This document shows, piece by piece, positions 17,740 to 27,311 of a stretch of 64,000 nt of DNA. The notes under the pieces are model-generated. The model was given only the letters and a program-made list of their open reading frames with translations. It was not told the origin of the DNA and searched no databases. The position numbers and the translations under genes are program-made. Each line of letters starts with the position of its first letter. Positions within the stretch are counted from its first letter, which is position 1. Origin of the DNA: Bartonella sp. HY038 (GTDB taxonomy: Bacteria > Pseudomonadota > Alphaproteobacteria > Rhizobiales > Rhizobiaceae); NCBI RefSeq assembly GCF_014117425.1, contig NZ_CP059725.1, forward strand, positions 186,001-250,000, written 5' to 3'.

Positions 17740-19368
17740 TTATATTGTTCGATCCTTATATATAAACCGTGATGCTTTTTCGGCTATCATCATGGTTGGC
17801 GCACTTGTATTACCGCTGATTAAAAATGGCATGATCGATGCGTCTGCAACTCTAAGATTGTCCATGCCATGAATTTTAAGGCTTAAAGGATCAACGACTG
17901 ACGAGCGATCGGTTCCCATTTTGCAGGTGCCAACAGGATGATAAACGGTAAGGGCTTCTGCGCGTAAATAGGCAAGCAATTCGTCATCACTTTGAACATT
18001 TTTCCCAGGAAGCATCTCACTGCCGGCAAAAGGCGCAAAAGCACTATTTGCCAAGATTGAACGAGCGATTTTTATGCCATCAACCAAAATGGCTGCATCT
18101 TGCTCGGCACTTAAGAAATTGGGGTTAATATCAACTTTTAGCTCGGTATTATCGCGCCTTATTGTTATTTCACCGCGGCTTTGGGGACGCAGCACACAAG
18201 TATGGATTGCATAGCCATGACCATATTCCATAAGGCGACCGCGATGACTGCGGTAGCCTGGGACAAAATGAAATTGAATATCAGCAAGATCAGTAAAATC
18301 GCCAAGATCACTTGCATAACGGGTTTTGGCAAAGCCACCAGCTTCAACATAGTTGGTGGTTAGCATTCCTTTTCGCTGCATAAAATATTGCAAAGGTGCA
18401 GCAAGCATTTTGGGTAAATTTTGCATCGATAGGCCTAAAGTTTTAGGGCTTTTCGAGCGCACAGTTATCATGGCGTCAATATGGTCTTGTAAGTTTTTGC
18501 CAACGCCTTGAATATCAGCTTTAACCTCTATACCTTGCTCTGTAAGCTCATTTGCTGGGCCAATGCCCGACGCAAGCAAAATTGCTGGCGAGGCAATGGA
18601 ACCTGCAGTCAATATAGCTTCGCGCCGCACTTCAATGCTTGTTTCAATATTATCTTTTTTGATAACAACACTTGTTACTTTTTTATTGAGAATTTCTAAC
18701 TTTTTAACATCACACCCTGTCCAGATGGTAAGGTTTTTGCGCTCTAAGCACGGTTTTACATAGGCATCATAAGCACTAAAACGTTGGCCGTTTTTTTGGG
18801 TTACATTATAAATACCTACGCCATCAAAACTATTGCCATTAAAATCTAGATTGGTTGGCAAATCCAATGCATTGCTAGCTTTGACAAAAATATGGGATAG
18901 CAGATTGGCATCGCGCGGATTATCCACTAAAAGCTCGCCATCAAAGCCATGATATTTTGGGTCTTGGTGAAATAAATTATGTTCAAGATCCTTAAATATT
19001 GGCAAAACATCGTCATAAGACCAGCCAAGGCAATCATGGCGTGCCCAATGATCGTAATCAGCAGCGCAACCCCTAATATAAATCATCGAGTTGATGATGG
19101 TTGAACCGCCAAGCCCTTTACCACGATTCATGGGTATGCGGCGATTATTAAGGTGCTTTTGCGGGGTAGAGGCAAAGCGATAATCAAATTGTTCTCGGCC
19201 ATACATGGCAAGGATGCCAGCAGGAATTTTGGTTCTCCAGCTCTTTTGCTCTTGCCCCATTTCAAGCAGTAAAACCTGATATTTAGGATCAGCGCTTAAA
19301 CGGTTAGCGACAACGCAGCCCGCTGCGCCTGCACCTATGATGATATAATCAAATGCGTTGCCATTCAT
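17740..19368 (-). CDS. GMC-family FAD oxidoreductase (choline/alcohol dehydrogenase-like)
   Basis: FAD-dependent oxidation of an alcohol to an aldehyde; relatives include choline dehydrogenase BetA and aliphatic alcohol dehydrogenases. 542 residues. The N-terminal FAD motif YIIIGAGAAGCVVANRLS is followed by GKGLGGSTIINSMIYIRG (GMC signature 1) and AGSIASPAILLASGIGP (signature 2). The catalytic His is in VYHPVGTCKMG near 478, and the paired Asn in ISGNTSAPTMMIAEKAS near 518. SD GGCGGAG precedes the ATG. It is the first enzyme gene after the ABC importer and would supply the aldehyde for the PuuC-like dehydrogenase. The substrate is not determinable; an amino-alcohol is the guess from context. 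Confidence 0.9.
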   Translation of the reverse strand: MNGNAFDYIIIGAGAAGCVVANRLSADPKYQVLLLEMGQEQKSWRTKIPAGILAMYGREQFDYRFASTPQKHLNNRRIPMNRGKGLGGSTIINSMIYIRGCAADYDHWARHDCLGWSYDDVLPIFKDLEHNLFHQDPKYHGFDGELLVDNPRDANLLSHIFVKASNALDLPTNLDFNGNSFDGVGIYNVTQKNGQRFSAYDAYVKPCLERKNLTIWTGCDVKKLEILNKKVTSVVIKKDNIETSIEVRREAILTAGSIASPAILLASGIGPANELTEQGIEVKADIQGVGKNLQDHIDAMITVRSKSPKTLGLSMQNLPKMLAAPLQYFMQRKGMLTTNYVEAGGFAKTRYASDLGDFTDLADIQFHFVPGYRSHRGRLMEYGHGYAIHTCVLRPQSRGEITIRRDNTELKVDINPNFLSAEQDAAILVDGIKIARSILANSAFAPFAGSEMLPGKNVQSDDELLAYLRAEALTVYHPVGTCKMGTDRSSVVDPLSLKIHGMDNLRVADASIMPFLISGNTSAPTMMIAEKASRFIYKDRTI

Positions 19369-19380
19369 TTATAATCTCCG

Positions 19381-19400
19381 CCAATTATTAACGTAATTGG
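19381..19400. promoter_or_regulatory. palindrome just upstream of the GMC oxidoreductase gene
   Basis: A 20-base element with 7-base perfect arms, CCAATTA/TAATTGG, around TTAACG. It lies 12 bases upstream of the start codon and next to the ribosome site. Size and position fit a repressor operator, but no regulator gene is nearby on this strand and there is no second copy I can see in the window. Confidence 0.3.
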
Positions 19401-19416
19401 ACATTTGATTGAAACA

Positions 19417-19450
19417 AAAGCGCATTTTTTTAAATCAAAATATGCGCTTT
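19417..19450 (-). terminator. hairpin between potD and the GMC gene
   Basis: AAAGCGCAT at 19417-19425 pairs with ATGCGCTTT at 19442-19450, 13 bases past the potD stop. On the minus strand the stem ends in TTTT. It could terminate or attenuate transcription after the transporter genes, so that the enzyme genes are expressed at a lower level or from their own promoter. Confidence 0.55.
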
Positions 19451-19462
19451 CACATTCATGAA

Positions 19463-20512
19463 TTACTGCAATAATTGCGTCCAAACCTTGGTAACCAAGT
19501 CTTGTGCAGCAGGTGAGCAGGCTTGTTGCATTTTGATTTCAACCGTTGGAAATAGTTCTGGTGCAACATCCTTATTATTGACAGCTTTGCTTTCATCAAT
19601 TTTGAGCGGTGATGAGTGGCCATAATAATTGGTTTGGATGGTGGCATTTTCTTGCGTTGCCATAAATTCTATAAATTTGATGGCATTGTCTTTATGGGGG
19701 GCATTTTTAGGTATAACGAAAGAATCCATCCAACCAACAAGACCTTCTTTGGGCATGGCATATTCAATATTGACCTTGTCATTTCGGCGAACGCGCATTG
19801 AATTGCCATCCCACCAAAAATGCATGGCAACCTCACCACCACCAATGCGGTTTTCAATATTATCACTGGAATAAACAGCGACATAATCTTTCTGTGCCTT
19901 TAGAAGATCGAGTACTTTTTTCATTTCAGCGGGGTTTTCGCTGCAATAGGGAATACCAAGATAATTTTGTGCGGCTGAAATAACTTCGTCAGGTTGGGCA
20001 AGGCTTGCAATTCTGCCGCGCAAATCTGCGCTTGGTTCAAAATAAACCTTCCAACTGTCAATTGGCCCTTTATATTGATCGCGGTTTACCGTAAAGCCAG
20101 CCGTTCCATAGGAAAATGGAAAGGAATATTCATTGGTTGGATCCCACCACTGATTAAACCATTTTTTATCCACTTGCTGAAATGCCGGCAGTGATTTCAT
20201 GTCAACATTTTCAAGCAGATTGCTATCAATCATAATTTTTACAAAATGCTGTGATGGGGTGATCAAATCATAGCCTGATGAACCCGCCTGCAATTTGGTT
20301 AAAACATCTTCATTAGATGTGAAGCCATCGACTGAGACTTTAATTCCAGTTTCCTTTTCAAATTTTTTGATGAGTTCTGGCGAAACGGAATCTGCCCAAA
20401 CAAAAAGATTTAAATTCTTTGATTGGGCAAAGACGGCTTCGCTCAAAGAAACTATGCTTATTCCCGCTAGTATTAATGATGCGGTAAATTGCTTAAACTG
20501 TTTATGTTTCAT
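19463..20512 (-). CDS. potD: polyamine-type ABC transporter, periplasmic binding protein
   Basis: Extracytoplasmic binding protein of the spermidine/putrescine (PotD/PotF) family, 349 residues. A signal peptide spans about residues 1-29 (ending VFAQ), followed by NLFVWADSVSPELIKKFEKE, a typical N-terminal lobe start, then VDGFTSNEDVLTKLQAGSSGYD and MHFWWDGNSMRVR, found around the ligand cleft in this family. It is encoded last in a potA-B-C-D unit. Ligand identity cannot be read off: family members bind polyamines, but relatives bind other cationic organic amines. The adjacent amine/alcohol oxidation genes suggest that the ligand is the substrate of that pathway. Confidence 0.9.
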   Translation of the reverse strand: MKHKQFKQFTASLILAGISIVSLSEAVFAQSKNLNLFVWADSVSPELIKKFEKETGIKVSVDGFTSNEDVLTKLQAGSSGYDLITPSQHFVKIMIDSNLLENVDMKSLPAFQQVDKKWFNQWWDPTNEYSFPFSYGTAGFTVNRDQYKGPIDSWKVYFEPSADLRGRIASLAQPDEVISAAQNYLGIPYCSENPAEMKKVLDLLKAQKDYVAVYSSDNIENRIGGGEVAMHFWWDGNSMRVRRNDKVNIEYAMPKEGLVGWMDSFVIPKNAPHKDNAIKFIEFMATQENATIQTNYYGHSSPLKIDESKAVNNKDVAPELFPTVEIKMQQACSPAAQDLVTKVWTQLLQ

Positions 20513-20541
20513 ATTGTTCCTCTTTTTGTTGCTTTATGCGT

Positions 20542-21330
20542 CTATTTACTCTTGCGTTGCAGGATGAAAGAAAAACTGGCAATAATCACCGATATGATCA
20601 TAATCAAAGTGGATATGGCATTAAGTTCAGGTGTAACACCTTGTTTAATCAGCGAATAAATATAGATCGGTAAAGTTGTACCACCGCCAGAATTTAATAG
20701 ATTACTGGTGATGAAATCATCAAGTGAGATAACAAAGGCCAGCATTGCACCGGCAAAAACACCCGGTAATATTAAAGGCAGCGTCACACGGCGAAAGGTT
20801 GTCCATGAATTGGCATATAGATCATTTGATGCTTCACTTAGCTCTTTATCCATGCCTTGCATGCGCGCCCTTATCGGCAAAAAGGCAAAGGGGATACAAA
20901 AGGTGGTATGGGCGATAATTAATTTAAGTTTGCCATTTACAATGCCAAGTTCAGAAAACAAAATGAGTACCGCTACGGCAACGACAATTTCAGGCAAAAG
21001 CAAGGGTAAATTGACGATGGTTTCCGATATTCTGCGAAACCGCATTTGCTGACCGCGTGAAAGAACTAAAGCTGCCATTAGCGCAATAATAGTTGAAAAC
21101 AATGTTGCACAAAAGGCAACCTCTAATGAGGTTTTAACCGCATTTAGTAGATTGGTATTTTGTAAAGCCGATGCATACCAATCCAATGAGAACCCACCCC
21201 AATTGCTGGCAATACGGCTTTTATTAAATGAGAAAAACACCACCACAGCGATTGGCAAATAAAGATATAGAAAAAAGATTAAGGTAAAAACGCCAAAGCC
21301 CGGATAACTGCGAACATCTGTATTTTTCAT
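20542..21330 (-). CDS. potC: polyamine-type ABC transporter permease (PotC-like)
   Basis: Inner-membrane permease subunit of the same importer, 262 residues with about six membrane helices, including VFTLIFFLYLYLPIAVVVFF and VFAGAMLAFVISLDDFITS. The cytoplasmic EAA loop EASNDLYANSWTTFRRVTLP, which docks on the ATPase, is present. Its start overlaps the potB stop by four bases, so translation is probably coupled. Confidence 0.92.
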   Translation of the reverse strand: MKNTDVRSYPGFGVFTLIFFLYLYLPIAVVVFFSFNKSRIASNWGGFSLDWYASALQNTNLLNAVKTSLEVAFCATLFSTIIALMAALVLSRGQQMRFRRISETIVNLPLLLPEIVVAVAVLILFSELGIVNGKLKLIIAHTTFCIPFAFLPIRARMQGMDKELSEASNDLYANSWTTFRRVTLPLILPGVFAGAMLAFVISLDDFITSNLLNSGGGTTLPIYIYSLIKQGVTPELNAISTLIMIISVIIASFSFILQRKSK

Positions 21331-22217
21331 GACAGCGCCCTTTTCTCGTGGTTTATCGAGCGCAAGCCCTGAATAATGAGAACAATGACAACGCTCACCA
21401 TCAACACAATGGCAAATGCCGAGCCAAGTGGCCAGTTGCGCCCTGCGCCAAATTGTAATTGAATAAGACTACCCATAGTCATATTCTTACCGCCGCCAAG
21501 GATCATTGGTTCTAATACTGCGCCAAGGCTTGGAACAAAAACGAGGATAGAGCCAGCAACAATGCCCGGTCTGCATAGCGGCAGAATAATTTTGCGAAGG
21601 CAGATTAACCTGCTGCCATAAAGATCATGCGAGGCTTCAATTAACGAGCGATCAAGCTTTTCAACACTGGTGAAAATCGGCAAGATCATGAGTGGAATGT
21701 AAGAATAAACCATGCCCACCAGCATTGCGCCATCATTGAATAAAAGTGTGCCATTTTCGTCAATAAGACCAAGCATATAAAAGGCTTTTTGGATAAAGCC
21801 GCCATTGCCCAAAAGAATTGTCCAAGCATAAACTCGAATAATCATCGAAACCCAAAAGGGTAGGGTTACCAACCATATGAGCAACATTTTACGTTTGGCA
21901 TTTTGCAACGCAATAAAATAAGCCGCCGGAAAAGCCAGCAGCAAACAAATAAGCGTTGTTGCCAAGGATAGTAGGATTGTGCGCCCTACAATGATAAGAT
22001 ATTGCGGATTAAACTCTAATTCATCTGTCCAGCCTATATTAAACAGCAAGGAACGATACGCTTCTGTGGTAAAAATATAATCAAAACCACCATAGGGGCC
22101 GCGCGTTGAAAATGACACCACGACCACAATAGCAATTGGAATAATCAGCGTTACTATCATCACAAGATAGGCAGGGGCTAAGCCAAAATAGGATTTATTG
22201 ATAGGTTTCTTGATCAT
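21327..22217 (-). CDS. potB: polyamine-type ABC transporter permease (PotB-like)
   Basis: First permease subunit, 296 residues with about six membrane helices. The EAA-type motif EASHDLYGSRLICLRKIILP is followed by GIVAGSILVFVPSLGAVLEP. It overlaps potA and potC by four bases on either side, the usual arrangement for a translationally coupled importer. It would form a heterodimeric pore with PotC. Confidence 0.92.
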   Translation of the reverse strand: MIKKPINKSYFGLAPAYLVMIVTLIIPIAIVVVVSFSTRGPYGGFDYIFTTEAYRSLLFNIGWTDELEFNPQYLIIVGRTILLSLATTLICLLLAFPAAYFIALQNAKRKMLLIWLVTLPFWVSMIIRVYAWTILLGNGGFIQKAFYMLGLIDENGTLLFNDGAMLVGMVYSYIPLMILPIFTSVEKLDRSLIEASHDLYGSRLICLRKIILPLCRPGIVAGSILVFVPSLGAVLEPMILGGGKNMTMGSLIQLQFGAGRNWPLGSAFAIVLMVSVVIVLIIQGLRSINHEKRALS

Positions 22218-23287
22218 GAGAGTAATATCCTAACCGAGTTAGGACTAAAGCCGATACGCGTCGTTGAGCCAATTTGAAAAAGTGGATCACCGCTGACATT
22301 ATTGCGTTTAGAAACACACAAAATGCTATCGCCAACACTAATTGAGTATTGGGTATATGCACCCAAATAGTTAACGTCAATTATTGTGCCATCAACAGTA
22401 ATATCCCCCTCATTGAGGATAAAATTGATTTTTTCAGGCCGCAGGGATGCACTGGTTTTTGTGCCTTGGCTTAAATTTTGCTGATTGACAAAAATAGGCG
22501 CACAAAAAGGTAGCTTAATTTCAGCCTTATCGTCTTTTACCGACAAAATAGTAACATCAAAAAAATTGGTAGCACCAATAAAATCAGCTACAAATTTATT
22601 TTCAGGAAACTCATAAATTTCACTTGGGGCGCCGATTTGCTGAATACGACCATTGCCAAGAACGCAAATGCGATCAGACATATCAAGCGCTTCTTCTTGA
22701 TCATGGGTAACAAAAATAAATGTAATGCCAGTCTTGCGTTGTAACTGCCGAAGTTCGTTGCGCATGGCTTGGCGCAATTTAAGATCAAGCGCAGACAAGG
22801 GCTCATCCAATAACAGCACTTCAGGCTCTGGTGCTAAAGCGCGTGCCAAGGCTATTCTTTGACGTTGACCGCCAGATAATTCTGCGGGATAACGCGCGGC
22901 ATAATCGCCCATATGGACAAGATTTAGCATTTCTTCAACACGGGTCGCGGCCTTCTTTTGCTCCCATTTTAGATTTTGCAAACTGTAGGCAATATTATCA
23001 TAAAGGGTCATATGCGGAAAAAGTGCATAATTTTGGAAAACTGTATTAACCCGCCTCTTATGGGGAGGCTGATTAGCAATATCTTGACCGCGTAATAAAA
23101 TACTGCCTTGGGTTGGCTGCTCAAATCCAGCAATCATCCGCAATAAAGTCGTTTTGCCGCAACCTGATGGACCAAGCAGCGTAAAAAATTCATTATCATT
23201 AATATGGAAATTAACCGGCGTTAACGCATGATATTTTCCATAAATCTTCGAAACATTTTTAATTTCGATAGCTTTTCCATTGCTCAT
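22214..23287 (-). CDS. potA: polyamine-type ABC transporter ATP-binding protein
   Basis: ATPase driving the importer, 357 residues. Walker A GPSGCGKTT near residue 39, Q-loop VFQNYALFP, signature LSGGQRQRIALARAL, Walker B VLLLDEPLSALD and the switch histidine in FVTHDQEEALD are all intact. The C-terminal third (from about 240) is a TOBE regulatory domain. It is the first gene of the 15-kb minus-strand series and sits behind a 520-base intergenic region, so the main promoter is expected there. Confidence 0.93.
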   Translation of the reverse strand: MSNGKAIEIKNVSKIYGKYHALTPVNFHINDNEFFTLLGPSGCGKTTLLRMIAGFEQPTQGSILLRGQDIANQPPHKRRVNTVFQNYALFPHMTLYDNIAYSLQNLKWEQKKAATRVEEMLNLVHMGDYAARYPAELSGGQRQRIALARALAPEPEVLLLDEPLSALDLKLRQAMRNELRQLQRKTGITFIFVTHDQEEALDMSDRICVLGNGRIQQIGAPSEIYEFPENKFVADFIGATNFFDVTILSVKDDKAEIKLPFCAPIFVNQQNLSQGTKTSASLRPEKINFILNEGDITVDGTIIDVNYLGAYTQYSISVGDSILCVSKRNNVSGDPLFQIGSTTRIGFSPNSVRILLS

Positions 23288-23687
23288 TAGCTATTCCCCA
23301 CATAGGTGAAATATTCTATCGTGTGAAAGAAGTGCATTTAGGCAAACTTCGTTTCACATCATGATGGACAGGCTCTGGCCTTTCACAAGACAAGAGAAAT
23401 ATTAAATAGAAGCAATGGGATAGTTTTGCTAAGCCGCAAAATATTTCATTGTTCCGCCTCATTTTTATTGTTCGCTTATAAGTGCGATTGGTTTTAATAT
23501 ATTTCAGTTGGAAAATAAGGAAATTAGAAAAAAACTAAAGCATGTATAGTTTTTATCGTTTCTAAACTGCAGATGATTTGCAATAGATCTAATAGATAGA
23601 ATAAGACACGGCAAAGCGTTCCTTCTTTTAGCTATTCCATTGTTTTTAAAAACGGCTATTAAACCAAATAGACAGCCACCAAAAAAT
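23288..23687. other. intergenic region upstream of potA
   Basis: No gene visible. It holds the leader and presumably the promoter of the pot series. Its right end meets the addA terminator. An inverted repeat and repeated TTTCACA motifs near its left end are described separately. Nothing else structured was recognised. Confidence 0.6.
23322..23358 (-). promoter_or_regulatory. inverted repeat in the potA leader
   Basis: TGTGAAAGAAGT (23322-23333) is complementary to ACTTCGTTTCACA (23346-23358) apart from one bulged base, spaced by 12 bases. A further TTTCACA occurs at 23381-23387. The repeat ends about 35 bases before the potA start, so it can act as an operator or as a leader hairpin on the transcript. 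No known riboswitch consensus was recognised. Confidence 0.4.
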
Positions 23688-23714
23688 AAGCCGATGACTG
23701 CACATCATCGACTT
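23680..23714 (-). terminator. terminator downstream of addA
   Basis: On the minus strand AAGTCGATGA and TCATCGGCTT form a 10-bp stem (one T-G pair) with a 7-base loop, followed by ATTTTTT. It lies about 100 bases after the addA stop and upstream of the pot genes, separating the two units. Confidence 0.8.
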
Positions 23715-23810
23715 GCTATTTAAAAATGATCGGGCATAAAATTCATAGTTTTAGATAGGTTAAGCGGTAGTATATTTTAGCTTTATAAAACCACTTTAAA
23801 TTTTTGTTGG

Positions 23811-26800
23811 TTACAAGCTTTCAACCATATTGCGCATTTGCGTTTCATTCATTTCAAAAACAACAGGGCCATTAGTATAGATCAGCAAGCCCTTAAACTG
23901 CTTATTGGGATAAATTTCACCGAGTAATTTACGATAAAGCGCCATTTGTAAAATATATCCATCTGGCACTTCATTCATGCTTTCTGGTACTTGGCCAGTT
24001 TTAAAGTCAGCAAAAAGAACATGTGCGTCATCAACCACTAAACGGTCAATCTGGCCCGATACAGGACGTTGTTTACCGCGCACATCAACAACCCCCATTA
24101 AGGCAACTTCTGCTTGGCTTTGCTTAGAAAAAAGCAGCTTGAACTGCGGATTATCCAACACATCGAAAATCATTTTTTGCATTTGTTGCCGTGACTTTTC
24201 GTCAAAATGGCCTGCTTGTTTAGCAAGATAATTTTGCGTGAGTGCGCGCCTTTTATCCTCTGCAACATCAGGTAAATATTGCAATAATGTATGGATAAGT
24301 GTTCCACGCTCTAAGCTCGTTGGTACTTGGCTTTGCTCAGTTTTTTGAAAGATTGGTGAAATGCTCATGCCATGAGGGTCGATATTGGGAGCATCTTCAA
24401 TCAAAATACTGGCTTTTGATGGTGACAATGGGCGCGGCAAGCCATGTTCTGCTGGTGCGCGTTGCAAAAGATAATCAGGCATATCAAAATGCTGTATAAC
24501 TTCCTCCACCACTTTTTCTTTATTATACATGCCAAGCTGCGGCGGCGTTATTTGATAGCGATAGGCGGTTATCCCGTCAACGGGCGAGGATATTTCTACC
24601 ATTTCATTTTGCAAGGCATCTTTTACAAGATCAAGCCATGTGCCTGTGGTTGGGCGGTTACTTTTATAGCCACAAACAATCAGGCGATCTTCAGCTCTTG
24701 TCATGCCAACATAAAGCAAACGGCGATATTCTTCCGCCGCCCGTTGTTTAAGTCCGTCAATTGCTTCGCCAATTAAAGCGGTTTTATAATCACTTGATGG
24801 CTGCCATAATAAAACCGTCTCGATTGTTTGCCCTTTGGCTGTGCTATCCACCTCGATCAATTTTGGCTCGTGCTGGCTGTTCCAAATACGGCTGCCAGAA
24901 TCAACAAGGAAAACCACAGCCGCTTCTAAACCCTTGGCCGCATGTACCGTCATAATACGTACTTCATTGCGGCTTTGGTCCATCTCACGCTTAATTTCGG
25001 GCTGTGCCTCAGCTAAGGTTTCCAAAAATGCTTGTAAGCCGGGAAGTCCGGTTTTTTGCACTGCAAGCGTATAATCCATAAATGCATCCAGCACATCACT
25101 GGCTTCATTGCCAAGACGCGCTAAAATATCACGCCGCCCATGATGCTCACTTAAAATGCGGCTATAAAATTCATAAACTGGAGTAATGTCAGCAAGGGCG
25201 CGCAATTCTTCCAATAAATCATAGGCACGTTGATATTTGGGGTCATTACCCGCTTGCTGTTCTAATGCGCGATAGAGTAGGTCACTGCGTTCTGCTGCAA
25301 TTTTTAAAAGATCATTTTCATTTAATCCAAAAATTGGACTTTTTAACACTGCGGCCAATGATAAATCATCATAGGGCTGTAAAACGAACCGCCCCAAGGC
25401 AACGAGATCACGAACGGCAATATGATCAGCAAGGCGCAAACGATCAGCCCCTGCAACGGCAATATGCAGGTTTTTAAGTTCACGCGAAAGGGCATGAACA
25501 AATTGGTCGCGTTTACGCACCAAGACCATAATATCACGCGGTGTAATCAAGCGATTTTTGCCAGCAATAACCTCGCCATTATCAAGCCAATGCTTAATGG
25601 TTAAAGCCATTTGCCGCGCTAATTTAATAGCGGGAGCCGCCAATTGATCGACTGGCTCGCGCCAATCTTCCGGCTCACTTACCTCATCAGGCGTTAGGGC
25701 TTCCCAAACATCAACCTCGCCGGGCTCGTTTAGTCGGACGGGTATATGGATAGTTTCTTCGTTTTCAGCACTTAAGCCTTGATAATTTTGCGGATGCTTA
25801 AAAACATGATCAACAGCCTTTAAAACATCTGTAGTTGAGCGAAAGGAATAATCGAGCCGCAATTTTTTAAAATCAAGCTTGGCAGCAAGGGCCCGCTTTT
25901 CAACCGCACGGCCATTTTGGGCAAAGTCTTCAGGTATTGCCCCTTGGAATGAATAGATGGATTGCTTTTCATCACCCACCGCAAACAAGGTGCGCCGTTC
26001 ATTGCGGGCAGTTGTCCCAGAAAAAAACTCTTCTGATAATAGCCGAATTATTTGCCATTGTGCTGGGCTCGTATCTTGGGCTTCATCAACCAAAATATGG
26101 TCAATACCGCGATCAAGCTTATATTGTACCCATTCGCCTGCACCTTTGCGTTTAAGCATTGCAACGGTTTTATGGATTAGGTCATCAAAATCTAAAAAGC
26201 CACGGTGTTTTTTAAGCCGGTTATATAGGCTGTTTAATGCGTCGACTAGCACATAGGCCGCTTGATTAAGCTCCACCAGATCAACCGCGCAAATGGCATC
26301 GATGAGTTGTAAAACATGATCATGCTTTTCGCCAAACTCATCTATCGCGTCTGGTGCGACGGCTTGGACGGCTTTGGTAAAAATGGTTTTTGGGCTGCGA
26401 GCCTTACCTTGGCCAGTAAAATAAATATCGTGAGCGAGATCTTTAAAATTTCGCCAATTGGCCTCTGTGGCCAAAGCCTCGATGCGATCGCAAAATTTTT
26501 CCATATTGCTGCCGCCAGCACTTAAAAACAAAGCAATGCGGTCGGGCGAATAAAGAGCGGCTTCTTTTAAAGCATAGCTTAAATTTTCAGGATTATCGCT
26601 GGCTTTAACCCCAAAAATTCTGCGAAAAAACTCAATTCCTTGTTCACGCCAACGTAAAAGTGGTTCGCTTAAGGATTGGCGTTTATAAATAGCTTCACTT
26701 AATAAACGATCTAGCCCGAATTCACCCACCGTTGATAGAATAAGATCAAAAGCTTGGCTTAATTCTTCATCATCACGCTTATAGGCAGTTTCAAGGATAA

Positions 26801-27308
26801 GGCGCTTTGCTTCGCCAATAAGGGCGATTTGGCGCATATCATTAATCATTTCAAAATGACCAGCAATATTGGCTTCAACGGGAAATTGATGCAAAAGTGC
26901 TTCACAAAAAGCGTGAATGGTTTGTATTTTTAAACCGCCCGGTGTTTCAAGCGCATGGGCAAATAATTTGCGTGCGGCTGTAATGCGCAATGCATCAGGC
27001 TTTTTATGCTCTAATTTTTGCAGTGCTTCACCAAGTTCCTCGTCGCTAATGCGCGTCCACTGCGATAGGCGCGAAAATATACGCGTTTGCATTACCGCCG
27101 CCGCCGCCTTAGTATAAGTAAGACATAATATGCGCGATGGCGGTGTTCCAGTAAGCAAGATACGAATAACCCGTTCGGTCAAAACATGGGTTTTACCAGA
27201 CCCAGCATTGGCCGACACCCAAACACTGGTATTGGGATCAGATGATTGCGCTTGGGCTTCCAAGGCTTTGGTGGGGATTTTGCCGGAAATTTTACTTGTT
27301 GCTTTCAT
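23811..27308 (-). CDS. addA: double-strand break repair helicase-nuclease AddA
   Basis: Large subunit of AddAB, the alphaproteobacterial counterpart of RecBCD, which resects double-strand breaks to load RecA. 1,165 residues. The UvrD-type Walker A is in VSANAGSGKTHVLTERV near residue 35, LVDEAQDTSPAQWQ is motif II, and EEYRRLLYVGMTRAEDRL is a late helicase motif. The C-terminal PD-(D/E)XK nuclease shows SGQIDRLVVDD...LFADFKTGQ. It starts three bases after the addB stop with GGGGAG as ribosome site, so it is coupled to addB. Confidence 0.96.
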   Translation of the reverse strand: MKATSKISGKIPTKALEAQAQSSDPNTSVWVSANAGSGKTHVLTERVIRILLTGTPPSRILCLTYTKAAAAVMQTRIFSRLSQWTRISDEELGEALQKLEHKKPDALRITAARKLFAHALETPGGLKIQTIHAFCEALLHQFPVEANIAGHFEMINDMRQIALIGEAKRLILETAYKRDDEELSQAFDLILSTVGEFGLDRLLSEAIYKRQSLSEPLLRWREQGIEFFRRIFGVKASDNPENLSYALKEAALYSPDRIALFLSAGGSNMEKFCDRIEALATEANWRNFKDLAHDIYFTGQGKARSPKTIFTKAVQAVAPDAIDEFGEKHDHVLQLIDAICAVDLVELNQAAYVLVDALNSLYNRLKKHRGFLDFDDLIHKTVAMLKRKGAGEWVQYKLDRGIDHILVDEAQDTSPAQWQIIRLLSEEFFSGTTARNERRTLFAVGDEKQSIYSFQGAIPEDFAQNGRAVEKRALAAKLDFKKLRLDYSFRSTTDVLKAVDHVFKHPQNYQGLSAENEETIHIPVRLNEPGEVDVWEALTPDEVSEPEDWREPVDQLAAPAIKLARQMALTIKHWLDNGEVIAGKNRLITPRDIMVLVRKRDQFVHALSRELKNLHIAVAGADRLRLADHIAVRDLVALGRFVLQPYDDLSLAAVLKSPIFGLNENDLLKIAAERSDLLYRALEQQAGNDPKYQRAYDLLEELRALADITPVYEFYSRILSEHHGRRDILARLGNEASDVLDAFMDYTLAVQKTGLPGLQAFLETLAEAQPEIKREMDQSRNEVRIMTVHAAKGLEAAVVFLVDSGSRIWNSQHEPKLIEVDSTAKGQTIETVLLWQPSSDYKTALIGEAIDGLKQRAAEEYRRLLYVGMTRAEDRLIVCGYKSNRPTTGTWLDLVKDALQNEMVEISSPVDGITAYRYQITPPQLGMYNKEKVVEEVIQHFDMPDYLLQRAPAEHGLPRPLSPSKASILIEDAPNIDPHGMSISPIFQKTEQSQVPTSLERGTLIHTLLQYLPDVAEDKRRALTQNYLAKQAGHFDEKSRQQMQKMIFDVLDNPQFKLLFSKQSQAEVALMGVVDVRGKQRPVSGQIDRLVVDDAHVLFADFKTGQVPESMNEVPDGYILQMALYRKLLGEIYPNKQFKGLLIYTNGPVVFEMNETQMRNMVESL

Positions 27309-27311
27309 GGC

